Assembly (NCBI RefSeq): GCF_004664715.2
Contig: NC_051071.1
Coordinates: forward strand, 33,568,030-33,632,029
Length of the DNA stretch: 64,000 nucleotides
Origin: Peromyscus leucopus
Lineage: Eukaryota > Chordata > Mammalia > Rodentia > Cricetidae
Direction of reading: 5' to 3'
Below are positions 32,639-45,690 of the stretch, piece after piece. The translations under genes and the position numbers were made by a program. The notes beneath the pieces were generated by a model. The model saw only the letters and a program-made list of their open reading frames with translations. It did no database searches and was not told the DNA's origin. How positions within the stretch are numbered: the stretch's first letter is position 1; every line of letters begins with the position of its first letter.

Positions 32639-33510
32639 GGGAGAGGCAGGGACTTTTCATGTGGCTACTCTATTTTTTTCAGCTATACCTTTTGAATGGC
32701 TTTTCCTCTTTCATTCATATATTAATTTATGTATGCAAGTGGGTTTATATTCTGGGATTTCTGGTCTATTTTATGGAAATATCTGTATCTACATGTAGCA
32801 AAATCATAGTGTTTTAATTAATGAAGATGTATATGTTCTAACATCTGTAATGCTAGCATGCTGCTAGCATTCACCTTCTCTCTCTCTCTCTTTTTTTTTG
32901 ACTCCATCTATTTGTCTAATTTCTGTGCTTTTCATAATCTTTTTATCTAGAGCTCACCAAAATTCTACTGGAACTGAGCTTAATAAGTCTGTTGTTTATT
33001 CACTGAAGATGATGTTGGCTTTGAGGAAAAGGGTATTTGACATCTGTAGTTGTATAGCTGTGTGTCATATGAAGAAGTGCTCAGCTCATCCTTTCTATTC
33101 ACGTATTCATTATGATAGACTCTTTAATCTTGTTGAATAGTTCATCATCTCAAGGTAATCACACAATTGTTCTCTTTTGATACATTTTCATGATAAATTA
33201 TATGGGTAGCTTTTCTAACATTTAGCATCCTGGGGTTAATTCCCACTTGATTATAGTATGTTCAACTCTTAATGCACTTCTGGGTTCTGTTAGTTATTCA
33301 TACAGTTGAACTGGTTTGTTCTGCAATTTGTTTTATTTCTCTATTTATATCTGGTTCAAGTTTGAATGCTACACTGACTTCATGAAAAGCAAATGTTAAA
33401 AGTTGCCTCATACAACTATGTTCTGGATCATCTTAAGCAGCAATGGATTCTTTTCTTTAAAGCTTTGCTGGCCTTCCTCTGTGAGGCCATCTAGAGTGCT
33501 TGCTTATGGG

Positions 33511-34430
33511 ATTGCACACTTTGACCACAGGTTTAGCAGATAGCAGTGAAACTTCAGATTCAGAGTCTGTTTTCCTGGTGCCTAATATGTATCTTCAAGG
33601 GTCCTCACAATTTGTCCACACAGTCCTAGCTTTCACAAGCTCTGTGATGGAAGATGCTTTGCATCTTAACTGGCTTAGGCCCCTATCTCTTTCCATGATA
33701 GTTTCTGTGTCATTCTGGTTTTTTTTGGGGGGGGTGTCATTAGAAAGATCACAAGCATTTCAGGGGAACTAGCTAAAAACAGCATGGTAAACCCAAGTGT
33801 GCTCACAGTCTGCAGCTATCACCTACATTTAGCTCTTCTGTAGGTCTTTAGAGCCACCTTGCCGAGGCTGCATCCTTCTAGAGTAATCCTTTTTCTTGGT
33901 AGTTATGTGAAGAGAATATAAAGACTTGGGCATTTCAGGTCATCGCAGTGATGCACCTCAACCCCCAACTAGTGAGACTGTCTCTATGCTTCTTAGCATT
34001 AGAAGCTAATGTCTTCATTTAGACTGCCCTGCTTGTCCTCTGTCCCATTCCAGCTGTTGATGCCCAATGACTGTCCTAAATCCTAAAATGCCTCCTTGTA
34101 TCTGCTTCTATACAATCTGAGTTACAAGAAAGATGATGACTTTGACATAGTTAGCTTTCTTAAAAACTGTTAATACTACAAACATACATATATATCATAG
34201 CTTTTTGTCATTTCTGAGGTGTTTTGTCACCTTGACAGATTTAGACTGCAGTAATGGCTTCCAAGTCCAATCTTCCACATACACCACCTTTGTTCATCTG
34301 TAATCACAACATGAAGTACAAATCTGGAACTTTTCCTAATAAATGAAGTTGCCTTCGGGCACTCAGCTTTGGAAATATTGGAAGTAGAGGATAAAAGTTT
34401 GAAGTGTATTGGAGTCAAAACCTAATCTGT
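33511..34430. other. Unassigned sequence
   Basis: No recognised repeat or gene. A 90-codon frame (33500-33772) has no domain. Confidence 0.4.
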
Positions 34431-35110
34431 AGAAAACTTCCAGTTATAACAGATGTAAATATGCATGCAAATGAATAGCTTCTGATCAATTTCCAGTCAA
34501 AATGGAAAATTTAGCTGAGGGAAAATTCTCAGTACAAAAACACATCCACTTAACAAAAGCATCACTTAAAAACCAAACTGTACAAAAGATACCATCAAAG
34601 CCTCACCTATGGGGCAAGAATCTGCTGTGGTACTGAAAATAGCTGATGAATTTGCATGTGCAGCCACAGTCTGCTTGTTTATTTGTTTCTGAATACCGGT
34701 GCATTGAATTGTACCTTAGCAAGACTTGGAAATTCCACATGAAGGGCAAGCCAAATTACCACCCCAAATTGAAAGAGCCTGAATAAACAAGTATTCCAGT
34801 GAGAAAACCACATGTATTTATCAATATCTCAATGCATGTATTTTATGAGTAATTTGATTACACAATTATGCAGTTCAATACAACATAGCAGCAATTTAAA
34901 AATGCATTTAAATTGCTCTGGGTAATGAGCAACATTCATTCAAAGAGTATTTAAGATTAGACACTGCACAAGAAAACATAAAATACCTGAAAATACATCT
35001 CATCTATGAAAGAAATTCAATAGTGGTTTTCCAAAATTTGCCAACAATACTAGAATGTTTTTACATTATCAGTAATGAGATGTGAAGTTGAAAGAGTCTA
35101 TACAGAGATA
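34431..35110. other. AT-rich repeat-free block with octamer sites
   Basis: Not assignable to a transposon. Contains a perfect octamer ATGCAAAT at 34465-34472 and its reverse complement ATTTGCAT at 34650-34657, several ATGCAT palindromes, and TTATTTGTTT and TAATTTGATTA-like homeobox/forkhead-type sites. It resembles a conserved enhancer by composition. Function is inference. Confidence 0.35.
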
Positions 35111-36139
35111 ATAATAAAAAATTAATTTTGATGACTATTGCCAGAGGATGGACCTAATTGTCTTTTTCATTTTTCTATAGAAAATGTTCCTCAAAATGCA
35201 GGATTATATAAAGAAATAAAAAAGGCAGCTGATAACTGTTGGTGGAAATCTATTAGACATGTATTAATATTAAAATTTGCATTGTTACCTAGGCTTTATA
35301 ATATTACATAGTCTTTAGAATTTTGTTCACCATTTGCCTTTTTATATGTTTTAATTTTAAGTAAAAATTTACTTTGCTAAGTTCTTCAAATAAAAACCTT
35401 CTGAGTGTTTTAGGAGGGTGACAAAATTGTTCGTTCAAGCATTAAAATTCATTTATGTCCCATGTGTGTACATCTCATGTGATTTAGACTTTTCAGATTT
35501 TTCTATTTCTTCTGGGGTCAATTTTCACAATCGGTGCTTCCCTAGGTAGTCAGTCATTCATTCACCAAGACCCACTTCCTACCTTTCAAGTCTCGGACTT
35601 TCTGTATTAAAGTTCATTCATCATCATTACATAGTCTTTGCTCCTGCTGTTTATGCTTCTCCTTTACTCCACCTTCAGTTTGTTCAATGAAACCAAACAC
35701 CAGGGTCTAAGTTAGTGGTACTGCTTTTTCCTTGTCTGCTCTTACCTTGCAAACCAAAAGACCCACGCGTATAACTGCATGCTTAATTAACACAGAGCCT
35801 TGGCCAGAGTCCTGCATTCATTTCCCCTGATGTGTCTTTGCTTTGACATCTGTGTTAGTTTTCAGGGTTTCTCAAACTGGCTTCTTGATTCTAATTTGCT
35901 TCTCATTTGGTCTCTTTGAGTGACTAAGCTGCCACCTTCTTTCTTCCCTGGGAGAGAGAACCTGGTTTAATTATTTTTAAATGAAATGCATCTTTCCTTA
36001 TAAAACTAATTAATTTCTCAAATACATCTACAGGATGCTGAAACATATGTCTGGAAGTTCAGTCAATTGCTGAACGGCCATAATTCTTAGAACTGATTCT
36101 GTATTTAAAAAACAAATCAAGCTAACAAAACCATTGAGT
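35111..36139. other. Unassigned sequence
   Basis: AT-rich unique-looking DNA; nothing recognised. Confidence 0.4.
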
Positions 36140-36330
36140 GAGAGAAACATGATGTGAGGTGAATTCTGGCTTCATCACTTGCCTATGATTTGGAAGGAAA
36201 TGTGCACCCCTAAGATTTGATTTCCTCTCTGGAAAATTATTATATACCTACTTGGATTATCATGGGGACCAGAAAAATTAATGAGGGTGGAAAATGCTTA
36301 AAAATTTAATGTATTATATTAATAGTTTTT
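36140..36330 (+). mobile_element. MIR relic
   Basis: 'GAATTCTGGCTTCATCACTT' followed by 'GATTTGATTTCCTCTCTGGA' and 'CTTGGATTATCATGGGGACC' tracks MIR in sense. Confidence 0.5.
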
Positions 36331-37319
36331 ATCACCTAGAAAGTATCAAATTGAATCATAAACTCAAGCAGATATTTTTTAAACAATAAGTATATTTCTA
36401 GAAAATGTCAACTATAACCACTAATTTCCAAGCACCCAATCAGCAAAGGCTACCATTTAAATTTCTGATATATCCTGATGTCAATATTTTCCATTTTTTT
36501 TCTGAAAACTTTTTGACAAGCTCTCTCCCAATACCAGACAGTGTAAGGTGAGGTTGTGATTAAACTTACAGATTTTAGCATCATATTTAATAAGTGGTAA
36601 GACATAAATCTAAGCCTACAACTATCCACTTGCTTCTTCATGTGTGAATTTGGACACTCTTCCCAGCTGTAGCCTATGACAAGCTGTGTATCTGGTCCAG
36701 CAAAAGAAACTCCACTCAGTCTGGTGACAATGGGACTCAGGAATGTATGGGTTTTATTTTGTGTTGGTTTTCATCATAAGAACCTGGTACTCAGTTTCAA
36801 GTTTTGTTTTGTTTTGTTTTAATTTGGGGATGGTAAATTCTAATGAATAATAATAACTATGCTATTTTCAAAACCTTTCTGGAGCTATGCATTTTAATAA
36901 ATTAAGAAAATTTCCATGTTTTAGATTTAAAATAATGGTTGGTGTGTTTCAGTATATAAAACATTATGAATACTAATATGGTAAATACTTTTATTAGAAA
37001 TGCCTTACTTCAGTATAGAAAAAATTCTTTCCATTTTTTGTTAGTTTGTATGTTTTCTAAAATTTCAGTCATCTTTTTACTGATTTCAAAGAGTAGATAT
37101 TAGTTGAATAACATTAACTATCCAAAAGCAGAAGAGATATAATGTTTATTCTAGAAGGAGTCTTCCAAATAAACACAAAGTCACATATATTCTAAGCAAA
37201 ACATACATAACAGTGAGATATTTAATTTTTTCTATTTCTCTTTTCTCTGTATTCTACTTATACAAATTTTGACAAGAAAGATATTTTTAGACATCAATTC
37301 CACATTAAAAGATGCAGAA
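36331..37319. other. Unassigned AT-rich sequence
   Basis: Contains a (TTTTG)4-like tract near 36810-36830. No gene recognised. Confidence 0.4.
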
Positions 37320-37620
37320 CAACAATTTGCTAACTGGAAGAATGCATCTGTAAAATGACTGATGGACAAATGCCTAGAATCGACAGTATTCAGAAAGTTC
37401 CTTTAGATGCATAATGAAAAGACAAAGACTCAAATGAAAAATGAATTTTCGAAGACTGAGCATGGATAAATCAAATGCAGAAATACAACTAGCTAAAAAT
37501 AGTATAAGGAGAGGTTCAACATCCATAGTGAGTGGAAAATTCGACTCAAGACAAAAACATAATTTCATAGCCAAATGATTGACAATGAGAGCTTTGAAGA
37601 AATTTCATAGTGGACAAAAT
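37320..37620 (+). mobile_element. Old L1M fragment, sense
   Basis: 'AGGTTCAACATCCATAGTGA' and the upstream A-rich order resemble the ORF2 C-terminal region of an old L1 ('GATGCTCAACATCATTAGTC'). Weak. Confidence 0.5.
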
Positions 37621-37799
37621 TTTAATAGTTTGATTAAAACTAAATTTTAAGGATGAAAATCAAAGGGAGTTTTCCTTTTAGATTCTTAAGCTTGAATCCA
37701 GAAACTTCCACATAAAAGGGTAGAGATGTACAACTAGCCACAAAGATACTTTCTTAACCCAAAGAGAATTCTTATGCATAGTCATTAAGAATAACACTT

Positions 37800-39560
37800 A
37801 CAGAAACAACAATTTCAGCACAATGACAGGACACAAAATACACTTATAAAAATCAGTAGCCTTTCTATATATCAACAACAAATACACTGAAGAGATCATG
37901 GATGCGTGCCTATTTACAATGGCATCAAAGACAATAAAATATCTTGGAATAAACCTAATGAAGGAGGTGAAAGACCTCTACAATGAAAATTATAAATGAT
38001 TAAAGAAAAAGATTGAGATCCTAGGAAGTGGAAAGCCATTCTATGTTCATGGATCAGGAGAATCAATCTTGTGAAAATAACCATCTTGCCAAAAGAAATG
38101 TACAGAATCAATTCAATTCCAAGCAAAATACCCACAGTCCTTTACAGAAAAATCCTAAAATACATATGGAACCAGAAAGGACCCTGGATAGCTAAAGCAA
38201 TCCTGAGAAAAAGAAGAATTTTGAGGGAATTGCTGGTTCAGACTATAAGAAATAGGGCTATAATAATAAAACAGTATGGTGTGAGTAGAAAAACAAACAT
38301 GTAGACCAATGGCATATAATAGAAGACCCAAATATGAGTGCTCATAAGCAGAACCATAAAGAGGCGAGAGAGGAAAAAATAGACACTGGAGAAAAGATAG
38401 CATCTCCAACAAATGGTGCTGGGAAAACTGGATGTGGACATGCAGAAGAATGAAAGTAGATCCATCTCTATCACCCTGTACAAATTATATCTAAGTAAAT
38501 AAAATACCTCTATTTGAAACTTAAAATACTGAAACTGTTAGAAGAAAAGAGAAGCAGTCCTGTACAGTACATAGGTGTAGAAAAGGACTTTCTGAACAGA
38601 ACTCCATTTGCCCGGGAATCAAGGCCAACAATCAGGATCTCATAAAACTAAAAGGCTTCTGTACATCTAAGAAACAATCAAGCAAGTGAAAAAGAAATTC
38701 ACAGAATGGGCGAGCATCTTTTGCCAGCTATACATCCAATAGGGGATCCATATCCAGAATATTCAAAGAACGAAAAAGAGTCAAGGAAACAAATCACCCA
38801 ATGGTCTAGGAATCTAAACAGAGAGTTTCAACTAGAAGAAATAAAAATTGCTAAGAAATATCTCAATGTCCTCATCATCCTTCACAACCATAAGAATACA
38901 AATTAAGCTAGGTGGTGGTGGCACACACCTTGGGAGGCAGAGGCAGGTGGATCTCTGTGAGTTCAAGGCCAGCCTGGGCTACAGAGTGAGTTTCAGGAAA
39001 GGCGCAAAGCTATGCATAGAAATCCTGTCACGAAATAACAACAACAAAAAAAGATACACATTAAAACAGCTTTGAGATGTCATCTCACGTCAGTCAGAAT
39101 GGCTCAGATCAACAAAACAACAAATGCTGGTGAGGTTGATCCGAAAGAAGCCGTCACTTGCTGTTGGAAGTGCAAATCTGTGGATCAAGTTCCACCCTGC
39201 CAATCAGTGTGGAAAATCATCAAAAACTAAAAACAAATCTATCATATGTCCCAGATGTATGACCTTTTGGCCTATGCCCAAAGAACTCAGCATCTTACTC
39301 CACAGATGTTTGCTTGACATTGTTCATAGGCATCCTATTCACAGCAGCCAGGAAGTGGGAACACCTGAATGTCCTTCATCTGATGAACAGACAATGAAAA
39401 CGTGCTACAGATATGCAACACAACACTATTCAGCTGTAAAGAAAAATGAACTCATACATTCGCAGGTAAATGGATGGACCTAGAAACATAATATTGAATG
39501 AGGCAAGACAGGCACAGAAAGAGAAACACCAACTGTTTGTTCTCACTCACCTGTGGATAC
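37800..39560 (+). pseudogene. LINE-1 ORF2 C-terminal pseudogene
   Basis: Reading pieces in several frames include 'MKITILPKEMYRINSIPSKI', 'IWNQKGPWIAKAIL' and 'QHYSAVKKNELIHSQVNGWT', which belong to the thumb and C-terminal region of ORF2p. Endonuclease and RT active-site motifs are missing through 5' truncation. Frame breaks and a B1 insertion confirm inactivity. Confidence 0.85.
38907..39053 (+). mobile_element. B1 SINE nested in LINE-1
   Basis: A complete B1 ('GCTAGGTGGTGGTGGCACAC' to an A-rich tail), lacking part of the usual 'TTTAATCCCAGCAC' segment. It is flanked by ATACAAATTAA (38896-38906) and ATACACATTAA (39054-39064), an 11-bp duplication with one mismatch. It splits the ORF2 relic. 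Confidence 0.93.
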
Positions 39561-41095
39561 AGCATGGAGTAACACACAACTGGGAAACTATAAATAGACC
39601 ATAGGTATGTGTGGGGTGGGGCAAAGTTAAGTAGGAAATAGCAGGATATGGGTTATGTGATGTACAGAATAGAAAATTAGGGTAGGAGCTCCAACTGATG
39701 AGGAAAGAGGGGGGTCAATGCAGAAGGAGAAGGGACAAGGGGGAAATGACATCAACGCTCTTTGATAAAGCCTCAAGGAATCATTTTATATTTACCTAAA
39801 ATTATATACAATACATACATACATACACTAAAGGAATTGTTACACCACTTGGACTTACAGTGTTCCCCACAAGAACCATAGATTAACAAAATCTCCAATA
39901 CCAGCCATGAGAAACCTTTCAAATGGTTAGTTGGGATAGTCTACATGACTCCCTAAATAATATAAAGTATCAATGTAGCCCTTGGTTGTTCCACGGGGGT
40001 CAATGGTGAACCTCTATTACAGAAGACATCACACACTTAAAACATAAGACTCTGGTGATTCAAGCTGGCTCTAGCTGGACACCTCTTTCCTTTTATCTAG
40101 CTTCCATGGTTCTAGACAATACTATGAAAGCTGCCAAGAAGGGGAGGCATTTAAATAGTCCTACTGAGCTGTAATACCTATAAACCATGACAATGACCAG
40201 CATGGCAATATACCTAAAGGTGCAACATGTGGCATCACGTGTTAGTGATAAACTAACAGCTATCTGATTGGATTTGAGGCCCACTCAGCAGAAGGGAAAT
40301 CATGCCTTGTGCTGGAAACCCAGACAGCTTCCTAGAGCTAGTTGGGCCATGAACCTTAGAAAATAATCTATTATTACCACTTTGCTAGTCCAGAATAATT
40401 CCTCACTGCATTCTAAGTCTTATCCTTATGCCCACAAATAAGTGTAGCCACCATCTGTCATCCAAGAAGCCTTGCTTTACAGAAAATGGATACCGTCACA
40501 GAAAACAATAATTGGACACAGTGAAGAGATAGTGGATCATGGAGAGCCCAGCCACAGTGGATACATCTACATCACAACTCCTGCATCCATGGTAGAACAT
40601 CACAGAAGAGAGGATGGAAAGACTGTAAAAGCCAGAATCTCAGGAAGTCTGCTATGAAACAGTCTCTCCTAAAAGTGGCTGCATAAACAAGAGCGGAACA
40701 AAGGCAATATCAGTGGACATGTTAATGTGGAAGGTAGAAAATTTGGTGTGGTTGCATCTGTAGACAAAGAACTGCAGGCAACTAGTGACTGCTGGGAGAA
40801 GAAGAATTAGACTCTCCCACGGATGAGCCCCCTTCTTGGTAATCTAATGCAAAGGGGTCAGCCCCAAAACCATATACACACTATCAACAAAAATGGACCA
40901 GCAGGTTTTATATGTGTGCACATGTGTACATATACATACACCTATATAAATGTTTATAACAATAATAATAAAATCAAAAGAGGCTATCAACTTGAAAGGG
41001 GATTGGAGGAGGGATTTCTGGGAGGAGTAGGGGGAGGGGAGAAAGGGAGGAAAATGAAGCAGTTCTATTTCAATTAAAATATATTTTTTAAAAAA

Positions 41096-42439
41096 GAAAA
41101 AGAGCTGGCACAGACAAACATTTGCGCCTTCCATCAATGTCCGTTTCTCTTTTTTCCCATATTCAAGTGAAACTCATTCATATATGTACCAAGAGACGTA
41201 TATAACAATGTTCCAAGAAATACAATTTGAAGTAGCAAAATGTTGGGAATGAACCAAAATTTCATTGCAAAGTAAGCAGATAAACTGTGGTTCAGCACAA
41301 AACACAATTTTATATAGCAGGAAAAATGAGGGTAGTGTATTTATTTGTTATTCTGAGTACCATAGTGCTATACCACACTTCAGAACAAAAACCAGAATGG
41401 GGAAAAGGGAATGGGTGTAATAACACAAATAAATAAAAACTAAGTGAGATAAATAATCTGGGTCATGCACAGTCTGTGTCATAGTCAATTGACTTTTTTG
41501 TGCTACAAATACATTTTCAAAGACAAATTACTTCATTATACATATATTAATAAAGTAAGAAAATTTAACTTCACTTCAGAGGTCAACTTTAAAATTATAC
41601 ACAGAATATATAAATATAAATTACATCTAATGCATATACTATATATCCATAAAATATATATACTGTACACATACAAATTATGTATATGTTCTATACCTAA
41701 AACACACAGTACACATCTTTTATAAACACTGTTAACCTAAGTTTTTATTTACTTCTTGCTATTTCTTGAAGAAAATCAGAGCTACTCTATAAATGGTTTT
41801 CCTTGTAGCCTTCTGGTGGACTCTCACATTTGCCTGAGCCCTCCCTACATGAAGTCTTAGTCCTATGGTTATTATATATGCTCATCCTGCCAAAACTGTC
41901 CCCTCAAATACTGCTGACACAACTTCCGGGAATGCCATCTGAGCCTGTATATCCCAGCTCACACTAGTCCACTCTCATTTCCTATACTCCAGTATCCCGA
42001 GCTTCTGATCTTCCATGCCTACTCATTTCTATTCTCTTTATTTTCCCTTTCAAAGTCCTTTTTATTCATTAAGAGCTAATTCTTTATGTTCATCAGAACA
42101 TTTTAACAAAATCCTATTTTTCTTAAAATAGACAGACTGAATGGAAATGAGAAACATGGTAACATACCAGAAAGAACACAGCAATCAAAAAAAGCAGAGA
42201 GTTGATGGATACATACACCCAAGTGTTTTATATGTGGCTTTTGACTCAATGCAGTCTTCCCCTATTTCCTTCTTTGCTGTCTTTACTGGTCTCTCATTTC
42301 TTTTGCATATTCATCTTGTTTCTCTTCTATTGTAGGTGATTTCTCCATTGTGCACAGAAAGGTGTCTATACAGTTCTTCAAATACTACATTCTGCCTTCT
42401 TGTGAGTTCAGTGGGAACAAACACTTTGCTATGGACTGG
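41096..42439. other. Unassigned AT-rich sequence
   Basis: 41.6-41.7 kb is TA-rich low complexity. Nothing else recognised. Confidence 0.4.
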
Positions 42440-43055
42440 TGATGGTTTATTTGTGTCCCCTCAAAGTTGTGATTAGAGGCTTGGCTCTCAGGTTGGCAGT
42501 TTGGGGGTGCTGTGTAATCTTTTATGAATAGTACCTAATGGAAGATCTTAGGTCACTGGGGAATGAAGTAGTCTTATCGTGGTGTCACAGTAGTTCCCCA
42601 GAGAGGACTGTCACAAAAGGAGCAAGCCTGGGCCCACTCATCTCCTTCCCGGTATCAAAATGTCATCAGGGGACTGGATAGGCATCTTAGCAATGAAGAG
42701 TACATATTGATCTTGAAGAGGATGTGAGTTCATATCCCAGAATGTGGTCTGCATGGCTCAAACCTGCATGTAACTCCAGCTCCACAAGATATGATGCTTC
42801 TGGTATCTGTGGGCACCTACGCATGTGTATGCATGCACAGGGAGAGACAGAGAGAAAAAGAGAATTAGATAAATCTTGAAAAAAAAAAGATGTCATCAAT
42901 CTGCTCCTATAGCTTTCTGCCATTGCTATCTGCCATAAGGTGAAACAGATAGGTGTGGATCTTGCCAGGACCATGTCAGTTTGGACTTTGAACCTCCAGA
43001 ACTGTCAGTCAAATAGATATCTTTCTTCATAAAGAGTCCGTGTCAGTTATTTATT
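42440..43055 (+). mobile_element. MaLR-type LTR split by a B2/B3 SINE
   Basis: Begins TGATGGTTTATTTGTGTCCC, followed by 'TGTGATTAGAGGCTTGGCTC'. After the SINE it continues 'CTGCTCCTATAGCTTTCTGC', 'TTTGGACTTTGAACCTCCAG', 'AACTGTCAGTCAAATAGATA'. This is the order of a rodent ORR1/MT-like LTR. The 3' end is not sharp. Confidence 0.68.
42669..42889 (+). mobile_element. B2/B3 SINE nested in MaLR LTR
   Basis: Has a degenerate tRNA-like head (GGGGACTGGATAGGC), 'TGTAACTCCAGCTCCA', 'TGTGGGCACC' and an A-rich end 'AAATCTTGAAAAAAAAAA'. Perfect 9-bp target copies, ATGTCATCA, lie at 42660-42668 and 42890-42898. Confidence 0.92.
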
Positions 43056-44903
43056 TAATTTGAAACTAGCATCCTTTCTTTGAGTAGTCATACAAAGAAT
43101 CTCAAAGACCATTCTGCCCCACTTAAATGCTTCCCACTCACTAACTGAACTTCGAAGGCCTATTGTTCTAGGAAGTAAGCAAGGTTGCATGTCCAGTTTG
43201 AGATACAAAGAACAGAGTCTTCTTAGGGTCATGTCTCTTGAAGAAAGATGAGTGATGTACTAGACAGTGAATGTAATAGACACACACATATAAGGTGCTA
43301 TGCAGTTTCTGTAGTATCTAACATGATAGACTTGACTGACAGCAAATATTTTATTGTTCAATTTGCATACTACTTTTTTAATGGTCTAGATATTTTGTTG
43401 TTTTTTTTTTCAGCTGCCACCATTACTATATCTCTGACCTAGACTTAGGTCAGAGGTCCAAGACTCTTACTAACCTTCTTGAAGGATTTCTTGTCCCAAA
43501 CCCCAACCTTCACAGGATATTTACTATGGAACACTTCCCTATATGAATTTCAATCTCCCTCAGAACCCAAAGACCAGCTGGGACTGACAATGAGCACTGC
43601 CTGGGCACTCATGCCAGGGTATGCTCCTTAGCATGGCCTTGCTTGCAATAGTCTGAGCTCCTCTGCAGTACCTAGTACTTCTTTCTCCCTTGCATGACAT
43701 CTTCTGACCCTCTGCACATACGCAGCAACTAGATGCTCCGAGGAACCTCAGCTCTCCCTTCTTATGAGGTTATTTCTTTCCAGGACTGTGCAAGATTGGC
43801 CCCACAGTGGTTCCCATGCTCTGGTCTATTTGATCTCCCATGCACTGACTGACAACAATTCTTTCATGGGTCCATTTTTTTCTTTCTTAAACAAAAATAC
43901 ATTTTAAAACATATTATTTATAAGTACAAGGACCTTCAGATCAATTTTTGCACTGAGCCATGCCTCCACCACGGACAGCCTTGCCTCAGCCACATCCCTC
44001 CTTAAAGGATTCATCCCTTCTCGTTTACTTTACAACAGACAGCGTAGTCAATATCTTTCAACTACCCCTCAAAATAACCTGACTCTGAATGTTCACCTGA
44101 CCCATGGTCAGGGAAATAATAGGATGATGATTCAGAACAAATAGTGACAGATTCCTAAGCACTCCCCCATAAAGGGGGTGGAGGTGTTCCATCAAAGCTG
44201 TGATTGCTTCAACAGAAGAGGTCAGTGAACACGGTGTTATACCAGCTGCCAAAAAGAGGCCCTGCAACACTGGTAACTTCTTCTCATTTCTTAAGATTCC
44301 AGTTTCCATGCAAAATATGTTTATGGGACTGTATTTTAGCCTTTGACACTCAATTTGTAAATGATAATCTAAGTTTTTAATCACCAAAAAGGAAAATTAC
44401 AGGAACATTCATCCTCTCAATGTGCAGGTGTGGCATGCATGAGTCCTGTGCAGGACACTCGGTCTAAAGGCCATCATGTTTATATGTCCCTCAACTTCCC
44501 CACTTCACTTAGCCCCTGAGCTTCATCTCTACAGCAGAGCTGATTTGCCACATCACAGATCTGATTTATAGGCCATACAAAGCAGCCCACAGACCCACAA
44601 ATCAAGTGCCAGATTTACAAATCCTCAAAAATGTATAATAAATGCCAAATAAAAACTTTCAATTTACCAATCTTTATTTGTGGGAAATATAAATCAGCAG
44701 TAAAGATGGAACACCGTCGGCTTTATTATGATTAAGTTTCTAAATTCTGATTTTTTTCTTTGCTTTATTTTTCCTTTCAAATTTGACCTTATCTTTATGA
44801 GTAGACTTCTGATTTTAACAACTGTAAAAATAACACCTTTGTTACAACTTAGAACCGAGGTTTGGCTGACAGGGGTTCTGGTTAGGCATTAAAGCTCACA
44901 CAG
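43056..44903. other. Unassigned sequence
   Basis: No recognised repeat. A short C5/G5 inverted repeat is present near 44163-44178. 44.06-44.39 kb holds a 109-codon minus frame without recognised domain. It may be conserved noncoding sequence, but I cannot show it. Confidence 0.4.
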
Positions 44904-45245
44904 TGATGGTTAGCCTTGACTAGATATGGAATGCCCTAGGAGACACCAGTCAAGGGCAAGGAAAGCAGGTGCTTCCTGAAAGGTTTAACAGAGAGGCTGA
45001 GACCCTAGCTGAATAGGAGTCTGGGGTCTCAGATTGAATAAGAGGGAAATAAGCTGAATGTTACATTTCCTCACACTCTGCTTTCTGACTGTGAATGCAA
45101 TGGGACCATCGGTCTCAACCTCCCACCACCGTGCTTCCCCTTTACCCACATAATGAACTGTATCCTCAAACTGTGAATTGAGGAAGCCCTTTGTCCCATG
45201 AGTTGCTTTGTGTTGAGTATTTTGTCACAGCACAGAGAGATGTAT
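44904..45245 (+). mobile_element. MaLR-type LTR
   Basis: Begins 'TGATGGTTAGCCTTGACTAG', contains 'CTCTGCTTTCTGACTGTGAA', 'TGTATCCTCAAACTGTGA' and ends near 'GTATTTTGTCACAGCA'. This is a rodent MaLR LTR with its AATAAA region degraded. Confidence 0.65.
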
Positions 45246-45576
45246 ATAAACAACATAATATTTTTAATTTAGAGGATCAGTAGGACCTTCTCCAATTCCT
45301 GGCCACTGGCCCGTTCACCAAGAAGATGGCTTGGACACAAGTGTGCTTAGCTAGATAAAGTCATGAAATGGCCACCACAGTCCTTTACCTTACTTGGTTT
45401 GTTATGTAGTGACTTTCAGTACTCTTCCTGGTTTAGCATGAGGCTTGACTTTAAGATGTATTTTGTTTGGAAAGAATTTTTAATCTTGGGCTCAGAGGTC
45501 ATTAAGAATGCCACATCGGCATGGGCTAAGAAAAGACTGTTAGAGGTGCTGGACAGTCTCGGGTGATCAGCAGCTC

Positions 45577-45690
45577 TGGTATAGTGCTGGTTAAGGGCAC
45601 ATGCTATTTTCTGAGGTTCTGCTGCAAATCGTGCACACACAGCCAAACCCCACATAGACATATAATTAAAATAAATCCTTACAAAATGAT
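45577..45690 (+). mobile_element. B2/B3-like SINE, degraded
   Basis: 'GTGCTGGTTAAGGGCACATG' (head) and 'CATATAATTAAAATAAATCC' (tail) remain with a shortened middle. Confidence 0.6.

Larger units (their letters stand above)
31470..33510 (-). mobile_element. Ancient L1M LINE-1 segment, antisense
   Basis: Landmarks in antisense order: 'TTTAACTAGTCCCCTGTTTG' / 'GGGCACACAAGTTGTTCC', 'CCTCATTGTAGTTTTAATTT' / 'GCATTTCC', 'GTGGGTTTATATTCTGGGAT', 'ATCCTGGGGTTAATTCCCAC' and 'GTGAGGCCATCTAGAGTG'. These are ORF2 through the 3' region of an old mammalian L1. Too decayed for any ORF. An ID fragment and a GT array sit inside. Confidence 0.75.
37800..41095 (+). mobile_element. LINE-1, 5'-truncated, sense, with nested B1
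   Basis: Starts within ORF2 ('GACAGGACACAAAATACACT', 'AAAAATCAGTAGCCTTTCTA') and runs through the ORF2 C-terminus to about 39560. A 1.5-kb rodent-specific 3' UTR follows ('GAAGGGAAATCATGCCTTGT', 'TTGGGCCATGAACCTTAGAA', 'AATAATTCCTCACTGCATTC', 'ATGAGCCCCCTTCTTG'), and the element ends in an A-rich tail. Its 3' UTR type differs from the other L1s here. A B1 with target duplication lies at 38907-39053. Confidence 0.87.

Noticed and set aside
44161..44180. C5/G5 hairpin as a regulatory or CArG-type site
   Set aside because: The stem is short, the spacing between CC and GG does not fit a CArG box, and similar short inverted repeats are expected by chance.
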